Assembly (NCBI GenBank): GCA_947561395.2
Contig: OX387185.1
Span: forward strand, 36,994,213 to 37,058,212
Direction of reading: 5' to 3'
Length of the DNA: 64,000 nucleotides
DNA from: Buxus sempervirens
Lineage: Eukaryota > Streptophyta > Magnoliopsida > Buxales > Buxaceae
Below, piece by piece: positions 44,809-55,630 of the stretch. Position numbers and translations under genes: made by a program. The notes under the pieces are model-generated. The model was not told the DNA's origin. It did not search any database and was given only the letters and a program-made list of their open reading frames with translations. Within the stretch, counting starts at the first letter, position 1. The number at the start of each line of letters is the position of its first letter.

Positions 44809-45345
44809 GGTCTAGGATCCTCTATGAAGCAGAGAATCCTCTGTGAAGCACAATCCCGATCCTCTCTATAAGGAGGTATCTTCGGCTTATATTGGGGTAC
44901 CTTCGACTTATATTGGGGTACCTTAGGCTTAGAAGGGGTACCTTAGGCTAATTTTTGTGATTGCATATGACTTACCATGGGGGTACCTTAGGCTTATGTG
45001 GGAGTACCTTAGACTTACATGAGAGCACCTTGGGCTTACAGTGGGGTACCTTAAACTTATTTTGGAAGGTACCTACCACGATTTAGGGAGGTAGCTTCGG
45101 GTTATAGTGGGGTAACTGAGGTACCCCATATTTGACAAAGGTACTCTATTGTTAGGCCGAAGGCACCTCCATGAAGATGATCGGGTACCCCCATGTTTGC
45201 ATGAGATACCACAGTATTTGAGAGAGGTATCCCATTGTTTTTCTGAGGTACCCCCATATTTGATAGCCTTCATTTAATTTGATCCAACATTTGAATCATT
45301 GGATTGTGCTTTACAGAGAATCCACTTCACAGAGGATCCGTTTCC
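44809..45345. mobile_element. Mutator-like MITE with GGTACC subterminal repeats, 537 bp
   Basis: The 9-bp GAAAAGATT (44800-44808 and 45346-45354) is an exact TSD. Left end GGtctaGGATCCTCTATGAAG and right end (complement) GGaaacGGATCCTCTGTGAAG form the TIR, which continues for about 45 bp with agagaatcc...aagcacaatcc. The interior is a fan of GGTACC words: ggggtaccttaggctta in the left half and gaggtaccccatatttga in the right half, so it is inverted around the centre. The 9-bp TSD and GG-starting TIR are Mutator-type. No coding capacity. Confidence 0.92.
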
Positions 45346-45354
45346 GAAAAGATT

Positions 45355-47723
45355 CAGGAAAAGGACTGCTAGGAGTCACCTCAAAGACCTCAACAACCTC
45401 CAAAAAGTAATGATTGTGGGTTTGAGAGCTTAGACAAGAAGTATGAGTCGTTGGGGAGTTAGGAATCAGATCTGGGTACTTTGCTGTATCTCTCAACGTT
45501 AAGGCAGATGAAAGACACCCATCCAGAGGCACTCTTTTTTTTGGTAGCAACCATCCATCGACAGGCACTGACAGCCAATTTTTTGGCTAGCTGCAACTAA
45601 TGGCCCCGGTTTTTTTTTATTCTTCTTCTCTGTTGGAAACTTCGTTGATTCTTCCTCCTTCCCATCATAATTTGTGATTCTATATTTGAAGTACCATGTC
45701 GATGATTCCCCTGAACTCGTCTCAATGCAAATTTTTACAATTCAGAGCTCAGTTCTCGCAAAGTGACAAATCTTGAGAGTCCATCAGGCTAAGACCTTGT
45801 TTCTTCATTAGTATATAAAGTCTAAAAGCGTCAAGTATCATGTATGTGAATCTGACAAACCAAAATTAAGGTTTTCTGTTCATTGTAACTCTGTGTGTTT
45901 GTAAACCTTATTTTCACAGGAGCTGGTGAAGGAAACTCATCATCTGTTTACGAAGGCATCTTTGTCGAATCACGTAAATCACATTTCAATCTTATTTATT
46001 TTGTTTTCTGTTTCATTTTTGCTGTTTATTTTCACAACAATATATTTCATGCTTTACGACATCAAGTGAAATTTTGTACATTGATTAATATCAAGGGTAC
46101 CTCAAATTGGCATCTTAATTTCAAATTATAGAGTTTCATGGCATTCCCCAATGCACTACTAAATTCACTTTGGATTTTCATATGAGCGATTTCAAGAGCA
46201 TTGATTACCACCTTTGTTCTTATCACTTTGGGTTTGGTAAACCAAAAATTAGAGTTAAGTTTGAAGCACTGTATGCTTAATTAGGGGCGGCAATTGGTTA
46301 TGTTTAAACCAAAATCCAAACGAACCAAATTGAGAAAAAGAAAAACAAAAATTGATAGGTGTTTTTTCCCCTTTTTGAAGTTTTTTTAGTTGTTTTTTGA
46401 AAATAAAACTTGCTAGTTACTATTTTAGGTTGGTTTAAAGTTAACTAGGGGAAAGGCACGCACCAAGTGCGTAGATATAAAGAATTAGACAATTCTAGGC
46501 AATTAATTGGGAAATGAAGGTGTTAATAGAAGTAAAAGTGAAGGGTATTTTCTTTAATAATAGGTGGTTGTATATGTATAACCAATTAATTGGGAGATAA
46601 AAGTATTAAGTAATTATGTATGGGTAAGCACTTAATTGGGATATGAAAGTGAATAGAACTAAAATTGGGGACAATTTGGGTATAAAATGTCAATTGGGAA
46701 TCTCAAGTAGCACTATAAGTGGGGTAGGTTGGGTGAGTTCAGGCTTAGCTCAATCTAAGATTTACTCGCCCAAACTTACCACTAGTTGGCACTAACCCAA
46801 ACTCATCAAAGATAGACCCAACCCAAATAATATTATTTAGTTGATGCTGGGTCTAGGTTGACACAAATGTAAATTTCTTAATATTTTCTCCTTTTTTTTC
46901 CAATAGATGCAAATGTTAAAATATCACTAATTTAAGTTGACATCCAGACAATGATCTCTTGAATTTAGAAAAAAGAAAACTTATTAATTTTTCTTAAAAA
47001 AATATTTTTGAAAATACAGTCAGCTAATCGCAAGCTCATTGTATTTGTGATTGTACTATCCTTGTTGTCGAGGAGGATGTGAGTCCAAATATCACATTCA
47101 TTGTAGCATATATGTGTTTGTGTGTGTATAATTATTTAATTGAGAGCAAATTCACAAATTTATTATCACATATTAGTAAATTTATACTTTATAGTCAATT
47201 AGATAACTAAAAAAACAATTTAAAAGAAAAGAAAAATTTTGTACATATTCACACGGAAAACTCGCTTACATGAGTATTTGTGAGCCGAGCTTTTATGAGC
47301 TGAGTGTGAAAGGAAATTTTAACGAGCTTGACGGCTTGACCTAAGCTTGAGTTGGAAATTTTTCAATGAGCTTGAGCTGAGCTATACAAAGCTCGGCTCG
47401 CTTCGGCTCGGTTCATTTACGAGAAGAGGTAAGAGTATAATTTTAGGGAACTATGGGGTGAATGTTTAATAGTCAGAAACCTGAGAGTTTGAAATTGTAA
47501 TTTATCGATAAAGTTATTAAATCGTACCCTTTCATCCTTTTGCATTGGAAGCTTCATCGATTCTTCTTCTTCTTCGGCCTTAATAATTTCTGATCGAGTA
47601 TTTCGTCGATAATCCCTTTCAACACGCAATAGACTAAGGCGAAGCGATCCAAATCAAAGTATCTGCGCTCGGTCTTCTTCCCCTTTTTCTGCAATTTCGA
47701 AGCTCTTCGATCTTGTGAACTCC
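45355..47723. other. Region upstream of the Rab5 gene
   Basis: Contains a hAT-like end (ggggcggcaattggttatg, 46284) without a partner, gggaaaggcacgcaccaagtgcg (46450) of the dispersed CACGTG-like repeat, and gcttgagctgagc words (47280-47410). An AG/GT-bounded stretch at 45920-45973 (gagctggtgaaggaaactc...) has exon-like composition but no recognised homology. The Rab5 promoter and 5' UTR should lie in about 47410-47723; no clear TATA box was seen. Confidence 0.45.
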
Positions 47724-50700
47724 ATGGCGACGATCGGAAACAACAACGTCAACGCAAAGCTCGTGAGTCAACCGTCTATTCTGTTTCGATTTTGGCTCGT
47801 TCGAGGGCATTTCATATTGCTTAGCTTGGATTTGTCATTACGATTGCAGGTTCTGCTCGGCGACATGGGAGCCGGTAAGTCGAGCCTCGTCCTGCGCTTC
47901 GTGAAGGGCCAGTTCCTTGAATTCCAGGTAATTTCTGTGTTTTATCGCTTGTAGTTCCCCAACGATGAGATTTATTGCGTTTGTTGATGTTATGGTTTCA
48001 ACCATTAGGGTTTCTGTGATCGACTGGTTTTCATTTCTGTTGTGGTGATAGGAATCGACGATCGGTGCGGCGTTCTTCTCGCAGACCCTGGCGGTAAATG
48101 ATGCGACGGTGAAGTTCGAGATTTGGGATACGGCGGGACAGGAGAGGTACCATAGCTTGGCGCCCATGTATTACAGAGGAGCAGCAGCTGCTATAATCGT
48201 CTATGACATCACTAATCCGGTTTGATTTTGTTTTCTTAATTCGTTAGTTTCTAGTCGTCGTGTGTGAGTTCAAATATTTCTGCAATTGAGTTTCTATACT
48301 TGAATTTGGACAAGCGAGCTCTCTCTTTTAATATTTCCTTAGGTATATGTTAAGAGTGGGCAACATACTTGGCTCCCATGAATTACAAAGAAGCAACCTA
48401 TATTGTTGACGGCATAACTAGAATGGTTATTTTGTAATTGAAGTTGGTTTTTGCTTGAATTGATCTCATGCGCTTGAATTAAATGAAGGTATTTTCCTTA
48501 GAGAACTACGGATAACCATACCTTAGCTCCCATGTCTTTCAGTGGAGCACCCATTGCTATGATTGTTCATATGACCGAACTACCACGGACTGATTTGTTT
48601 TGCCTTATAGATACATTAAGAGTGATCAACATACTTGGCTCCCGTGAATTACAAATAAGCAGCAGATGTTGTTGATAACATAATAGCATGGACATTGTAT
48701 AATTGAATTTGGTTTTGCTTTAATTGATCTCATGTTCTTGAATTAAAAGAAGTCATTTTCATTTTAAATTTGATCATTTTGCTCAGGAATAGTTTCCAGT
48801 TCATCATCATATGAAATGTTGTAGATAAATTTTAGAGCAATTACCAATGATATTTATATCTTCTGATAATTTTCCCTCTTTTCATGAACCTTCAGGAGTC
48901 ATTTGTCAGGGCCAAGAAATGGGTGCAAGAACTTCAAAAGCAAGGTTGGTATAGTTTAACTTATATATTGTAGAAAGTTATGAGGGCTGTTCAGATTAAT
49001 TTACTGATGTAAGGAAAAAAGTTAAGAAGCTAGTATTTGTTTTGAGGTTTCCTTCCTCTTCTTCCCTTTCATTTCCCTTTTTTGTTTTCTGAACTTTTTG
49101 TGCTTCAGACTGTTAATTCTCTTTCATTTTTCCTATTTTCAACTTTATGCATTTTCCTTTGTGGATTTTGCAAAGTTTTAGATTTTATTTTGTTCCTATT
49201 TTGGATTTAGGTAGAAGATAAAGCAGCTCTGTGTTTGATAGATAACAATTTTTTTCTTTTAAATATGGGTCTAGGTAATCCTAATATGGTTATGGCACTT
49301 GCTGGGAATAAAGCAGACATGGAAGATAAAAGGAAGGTGACAGCAGAGGTAATCTCTTCAATTCCTTGGTGACTCCGTATCTCTATCTAATTCATTTTTG
49401 GACTCACTTTTCTACTGTAGGTTCTTTTTTTGGTGATAGTTTATTTATTTAGCTGTATTTAGTATAGATTGCTGCAACTAGCTGTGTTTTTTCTGGTTGC
49501 TAGCTTCAACATAATGCCATTTGTGTTCTTGTACTGGCCCCTTCTTGTGATTAGTTTATACGTTATAATTTTATGAGTAAAAAAAAAATTCCTTGGTGTG
49601 TGAATATTTCTATCTTCATCATCGTAAGCCAGTTCTCACCACAGTGGGGTGGGCGACACGAATCTTGTCTCTCCATCCCGTTTTATCAAAAATCATATCT
49701 TCAGTTATCTACGTTTTTTGTAAGTCTGGTTTTATAGATTCCATCCATGTCTTTTTAGGTCTACTTCTTACTCCCTAGGCTCTTCAATATGCATACTCGC
49801 ACTTTCATACAGGTGCATCTCTTGGTCTCCGCTTCACATGAACAAACTACCTTAACCTTACTCTCCTCAATTTTATCCCTAATGCATGCTATGCCTAACC
49901 ATTTTTGAATATCTTCATTTCTTATTTTGTCTTTTTTGTTTTGTCACAAGACCATCTTAGCATCCTCATCTCAATAACACTCATTTTCTGAACATGTTGG
50001 TTCTTTGCCGCCCAATATTGTGCCCCATACAACACAATTGAGCTAATTGTTGTCTTGTAGAACTTATCCTTTAATTTAATTAGAACAAGTTTAGCACACA
50101 AAACCGTAAAAGCACCCCTTCACTTTAGCCAACTAGCTCTAATCCTATGTGCAACATCTTTATCAATTTCTCTATCTTTTTGTATCATTGATTTAAGATA
50201 TCTGGATTTATTACTTAAAGGGATATCGTAATTTTCAATTCTAATAGTTTTATTAGTTTTATTGTTATTTGTATTAAAAGAGTATTTCATATATTTAGTC
50301 TTCGCACAGTTTATTTTAAAACCCTTTTGACTCTTAAGGTTTCTCTCCACAATTCTAGCTTAATATTTAATTTTTCTTTAGTGTGGCCACCATATTACAT
50401 CGTTTGCAAATAACATGCACCAAGGCATCTCATCTTTAAAACGATTCGTCAACTCATCTATATTTAATACAAAAAAGATAAGTGTTGATAGTTGACCCTT
50501 GATGCAAACCTATCTTAACCGAAAAATCAGTTGTCTCACCACCAACAGTTTTCACTTCAGTTAAGCTTCCCTCATATATATCCTTCATTACATCAATATG
50601 TTTCATTGTTACACCTGTTTTTATATGAAGTCCCCCCAAATTAATACTCTTGGAACCCTATTATATGCTTTTTCTAAATCAATGAAAACCATATGCAAAT

Positions 50701-53700
50701 CTTTTTCTTTTCTCTAGACTTTTCTATTAACTGTCTCAATAAAAGCATAGCTTCCATAGTGGATTTTTCAGGCATAAATCTAGATTGATTTTCTATCAGT
50801 TTAGTTATTAGCCTTAGTCTATGTTAAATCACTATTTCCCATAATTTCATAGTGTGACTGTACTAATCCTCTAAGCGTCTACCATTTTCCCAATCCTTAA
50901 AATTTTATTAAATAATTTAGTCAACTAAAATACACCAATATCTCTCATGCATTTCCACACCTCTATAAGGATGCCATTTGGGCCCAAGGCTTTTCCTATT
51001 ATCATTTTGACTAGAGCATCTTTAACTTCTACAAGGATTCCATTTGTGCTCAAGGTTTTTCCTATTATCATTTTGTCTAGAGCATCTCTAACTTTTACAA
51101 CTCAAACCCTTTGAATGTAGGTTTATTCTCTAGTTCCGTTACGACTATTATCCATGCAGAATCTAGATCTCTGTGTGCAATCTCCATTTAATAATTTCAT
51201 AAAATATTCTTTCCACCTTTCTTTAATCTCCTTATCTTTTATCAAAACTCTTGAATTTTCACTTTTAATACATTTAACCTGATCTAAGTCCATCGTTTTT
51301 CTCTCCTTAAATCTTGCTAATTTATAAATAAAGTTTTTATGTTCTTTAGTATCTAACTTATCGTATAAGTTGTCATAGGCATGGTTTTTAGCTTCACAAA
51401 CTTTTTTCTGAGTTTCTTTTTTAACATTTTTTAATCTTTCTAGTTTTCATGGGTTTTACTCTTTTGCCAGATTTTAAAATAAAGTCTTTTCTCTTTGATA
51501 GCTTCTTGGACTACATCAATCCATTACCAAGTTTCCCTATGAGTTGGAATATTACCTTGCAATTCTCCTAATACTTCTTTTCTAGGTCTTGTAATGCAAT
51601 TGACAATTTCATTCCACATCCTAACTGGAACATGCATAAGGTTCTATTGGCCTCTTTCATTAACTTATTCCTAAAAATTACTAAATTCTCTCCTTTCAAC
51701 TTCCACCATTTTATTTGGGTTTGTTTTAGTATATTTGTTTTCTCCCATTTTGTAAGATAAATATCCGTCACCATTGTTGTAAAGCTAAATTATTGCTTGG
51801 ACTAATCTTGCAGTCTCTACAAATAGCTAGTTTAGCCCTTATAAAAAGAAAAAGTCAATTTGACTCCAATTTAATCCACTTTTAAAAGTCACTAAATCTT
51901 CAATTCGCTTTTGGAAAAAAGGTTATTTGCTAAAGCAAGGTCATAAGCCACTGCAAACTCAATGACTGATCTTCCCATTAAATCCTTTTCCTCCATGGAT
52001 TCTATTATAACTATCACTCTTATCTCCTACATGACCATATAAGTCCTCTTTTATAAATATCCTTCCACTTTCAGGTATGCCTTGTATCAACCCATCAATT
52101 TTTTCCCAAGAAAGTCTTTTACTGCTTTCTTCTAAACCTACTTGAGGAGCATAGACACTATTAACGTTTACAACTTCTTGACATATGACTAACTTAAGCA
52201 AGATTATTCTATAACTAATTCTTTTAATGCTAACATTATATTTCATATTTTTATCTACCATTATTCCTACTTCATTTCTATTGTTACCAACATCTAAAGC
52301 AAAGTATGTGCTTTACAAGGAGTCTAATACAAATGCTTCCTCTTTCCGACAGAAGTCGTTTGGCTGCTTTGTATGATGCCATTATCACTAATCAAAAAAT
52401 TAATTTGTGTAAGGAACATATCAATCTGTCTTGAAATGATAAACATACTTTGCAACCAAAATAAATAAATAACTGAATGATGTTTTCCTCCCCTACCTCT
52501 TCTACCATGTTATCCATCAACTTAAACTCCCATGCCCCATGTGGCCATGTCTTCCGCTTGCTCATTTATATATCTCTTGGTCTTGTTAACCCGTCTTTCT
52601 GGTTTTCCTGCTCATTTTTGCTGGTGTGTGTACCTTAAACATGAGACCCTGCCTACGCAATCACATCAATCATGCTCTGAAAATGAGGAGTGTTAACCAT
52701 ATTGACAGGGATGGCATTGTATGCGAAAACCTTAGTGTGCACTCTTCCAACCCTATCCATCCATTTTTTGCTAAATACATCTTTCAACCTTTTTTGCATT
52801 GAGTCACATGAAGGTAGATGTAAGGATCCATGCTATTCAAAGAATGCCTTCTAGGTTTAGGCATAGTCCTATCTCTATGGCTATGAGTATGTGAACCTCC
52901 ATTGCTCATGATGCATAACCAACTGAATTCAATTCCGGCCTTCTTATGGCCAGATGATCACTTTACATCTGGCTGAGATGGTCATACTGATATGAAATGA
53001 TGTTTGAGCTTGTCATTCCGTATGGTCTCTTTACTCTAGTGTCGAACCAACTCTATTTGGTCTATCTCTCATTGCTTAACGTTATCATTGCTATCATTAC
53101 TCCTAGAAAGTCCAATCATTGCTTCCCATTTAAGGTAACAAACAAATTTTCTTTTTCTCTCCTCAGCATATGCCTTTTTTTTTTTTATGCTTTTGACGCT
53201 GTGGGAAACTTTTCCTTGTTAAAAGGGCTCAAACTGGATTATTGTCCCCATTATTCTTTAATTTGGTGAACAGGGTCCTAGACCTCTTTTCTTTAGAGTT
53301 TAGGAGTTAAGCTTCATTAAGCGTTTTAGTGCAGGTAGATTTGGAATCTCTCATTTTCTTCAATGCTTTGAAATGATGTTGACCCTAACATTCAATTTTG
53401 GAAAGACAAAAAAAAAATTTATATACATGTATATATTGGTCAGGAAACGCGTCACATGGGGTGTGGGGGGTTAGGGATTGTCAATTTTTCGGTTGCGTGC
53501 AGCAATGTGCCACCAGAATGTAAAACTCTCTATGTTACACTTTAAATTATTTTAAACCATGATGAAGCTAAGATTGAAGGAAATGGTGCCAGAAAATCAA
53601 TTTTATTTTTATGCTTATGAGGTTTACCATTGAAATCTTACAAACGGGGATATTTAGAGAGGAGAGCTTCATGGTAAGTATTCTTTTTTATTGGTCTGGA

Positions 53701-55630
53701 TAAAGTATTAAGAAACTATGTTAACATGATTAGGTTGCACTTTACACAGTCTGATAGATCTTGGATCAGGCTTCTAATACACGACAAGACGTATTGCAAG
53801 CTTGAGTCTGGCCTCATCTAGAATTTAGGTTCCAATTGTGATTTGATCATGCACAACTGGACCTGTCCATGTCTTACACGGATCAAGATGTCTGTTGGAT
53901 GGCATATTGAAATTGCCAAACCCACGGTCAGCCTAATAAATAAGCATTCGTAAAAGTTTTGAGCCTTAGATGAGCTCTTATAAGCTCATCCCTAGCGGAA
54001 TTTTAAACTGTTTAGGCTGAGAATTTTGGTCTAAAATTAGCTTGACTATATAAGATGGAGTGCAAGCTTGTATGAGAGTAAACATCAGTAAGTACAAGAA
54101 GTTTTTAATGATAATGGGCTTACACTGGGAGTGAGTCATGAGTCTTTATTTATTTATTTATTTATTTATTTTTTTGTTTGTTTTCTGGTGTTTATTGTGA
54201 CTGAATGTGTCATTGATATTCAAAAGGACATGTCTTGGTGTATGTTATTCTTAGACAGTTTGTCTTCTTTTTTCTCTTTATTAGTGGTTAATTCTTAATT
54301 TCAAATTATTTACTATGAAAAGTATCTCATATTTCTTCAATCTTTATTTTAATGTTCCATGCTTTATCATTTAGAACTCTATGTTTACAGTTTCAATACA
54401 TGCAATTGCAGGAGGGACGCTTATATGCTGACGAGAATGGTCTTTTCTTTATGGAGACCTCTGCCAAAACAGCCATAAACGTCAATGATATATTCTATGA
54501 AATTGGTTTGTTTCAAATTTTACTTGCACTTTACGATGTTAATAAGAATGATGCTAACTGTTAATCTTGTCAGTCTGGAATTTTAATTGTCGAACATGGT
54601 TGTCATTATAAGTTTCTCCATTGTTAGATGGAAGCAACTTTTTTTTGGCGTACTTTCTCGCTTAATTAGTTTATTGCATTGAGGCTTGTGATTTGAACAC
54701 ATTATGCATTTGATTAGAGGCCATGGTGAACAGTTTTATGGCACAGCATTTGCCAGCAATCACCTGATCTTCAGAGGAAAAAATTTGTCTCCTGGATACT
54801 AGATATACATTGTTCCAGTCCAAATCACAAGCATTGATCTATTCTGATTTCGCTCTATGCATCATTGTTGGTGATACACATATGCTTGGATAACAATAGG
54901 GCTAAACTACATATGTATGACAAATCGGGGTTGATTTATGGAGGTGTCGATAGTTCTAGCAATAATCATATAATTGGTATATTTCGAGTTCCAGTTACCA
55001 TTCAGGTAGCTCTTAGACAATTAGCCTCTCAGATGATGTCAATTAAAAGAGAAATACTTTTTCTGGACAATTGCTGCCTCTTTGTTTTCTTTTTCAGGTT
55101 CGTTAGGTTGAATTGTTGTGATCATCTGATTTTGATTCATCTCTTTTATATATCTTGAGTACAAAATATTCTTGAAAATGCAACAATGATGGGGAAAGTT
55201 TCCAGTGCTATGATTATGTACCACAATTATAGCAAGAAGCGGTGTATTACTGTTTCCCCCTTCCTCCTTCCCTCTCTCTCTCACACAAAATCAAACTCAT
55301 ACGTAAACATGCTCTCATGATGCAGTTCATGCTTGCATGAATGGCAAATGCGAACAATTCATGCTCTGAGTTAGTTATGTTATCCATCTTGATAAAAGCT
55401 TCTCATTTAATGTATCATATCAGTTCAGTAATTTTTAGGTCTTCTTATTTTTTGATTTCATTGCTTCTTCCTTCCTTTGTTTTGATTATGATCATATGTG
55501 ACCTTATCTCTTTGTTTCACTGCATGCAGCTAAAAGGTTGCCTCGAGTTCAACCTGCTCAGAATCCATCTGGTATGGTTCTTGTGGATAGACCAGCAGAA
55601 AGTTCCCGGGCTGCAACCTGCTGTTCTTAA
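47724..55630 (+). CDS. RABF2: Rab5-type small GTPase (RABF2 / RHA1-ARA7 class), 7 coding exons
   Basis: Coding exons are 47724-47762, 47850-47927, 48052-48219, 48896-48944, 49275-49348, 54412-54505 and 55530-55630. They sum to 603 bp (200 aa plus TAA), all with GT-AG borders. Motifs in order: P-loop GDMGAGKSS (about 18-26; plant RABF2 usually GDVGAGKSS), effector region [12 protein letters not shown], switch [22 protein letters not shown], guanine-binding NKAD, SAKT, and a C-terminal TCCS cysteine pair for geranylgeranylation. Length and wording match Arabidopsis RHA1/ARA7, which direct trafficking to the prevacuolar compartment on endosome membranes. Which of RABF2A or RABF2B it corresponds to cannot be decided. 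Intron 5 is about 5 kb and holds an antisense RTE LINE; intron 3 holds exon 3 fossils. The frame is intact, so the gene is probably functional. Confidence 0.96.
48351..48691 (+). pseudogene. Three decayed copies of the 3' half of Rab5 exon 3, inside intron 3
   Basis: Exon 3 text cat.gcttggcgcccatgtattacagaggagcagcagctgct is echoed at 48364 (catacttggctcccatgaattacaaagaagcaacct), 48517 (cataccttagctcccatgtctttcagtggagcaccc) and 48630 (catacttggctcccgtgaattacaaataagcagcag). The first and third copies also share downstream sequence (ttgaattgatctcatg.tcttgaattaaa), so they arose by a later 270-bp duplication. All have stops or frameshifts and lack proper splice borders. Confidence 0.75.
49610..52330 (-). 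mobile_element. RTE-type LINE, antisense, in intron 5 of the Rab5 gene
   Basis: Minus-strand fragments follow RTE order. The endonuclease part at 51959-52261 contains [17 protein letters not shown], and [12 protein letters not shown] where GGDLNGHVG is usual. The reverse transcriptase part at 50454-50639 contains IKTG... and [20 protein letters not shown] (family: VGLHQGSAL). The RT C-terminal part at 50120-50350 contains [10 protein letters not shown] (family: LNxxKTEYM). The 3' end near 49610 is tcatcatcg on the plus strand, like the (TGATGA)n tail of RTEs. Many stops and frameshifts show it is inactive. Further short fragments of this family lie at 12080-12215 and 58330-58390. Confidence 0.85.
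52331..54411. other. Remainder of Rab5 intron 5
   Basis: No protein-coding domain recognised. The downstream end is a normal polypyrimidine/AG acceptor (tgcaattgcag|GAG). Confidence 0.6.

Noticed and set aside
45920-45973. Exon-like segment upstream of the Rab5 gene
   Set aside because: AG/GT borders and good composition but only about 18 codons and no recognisable homology.
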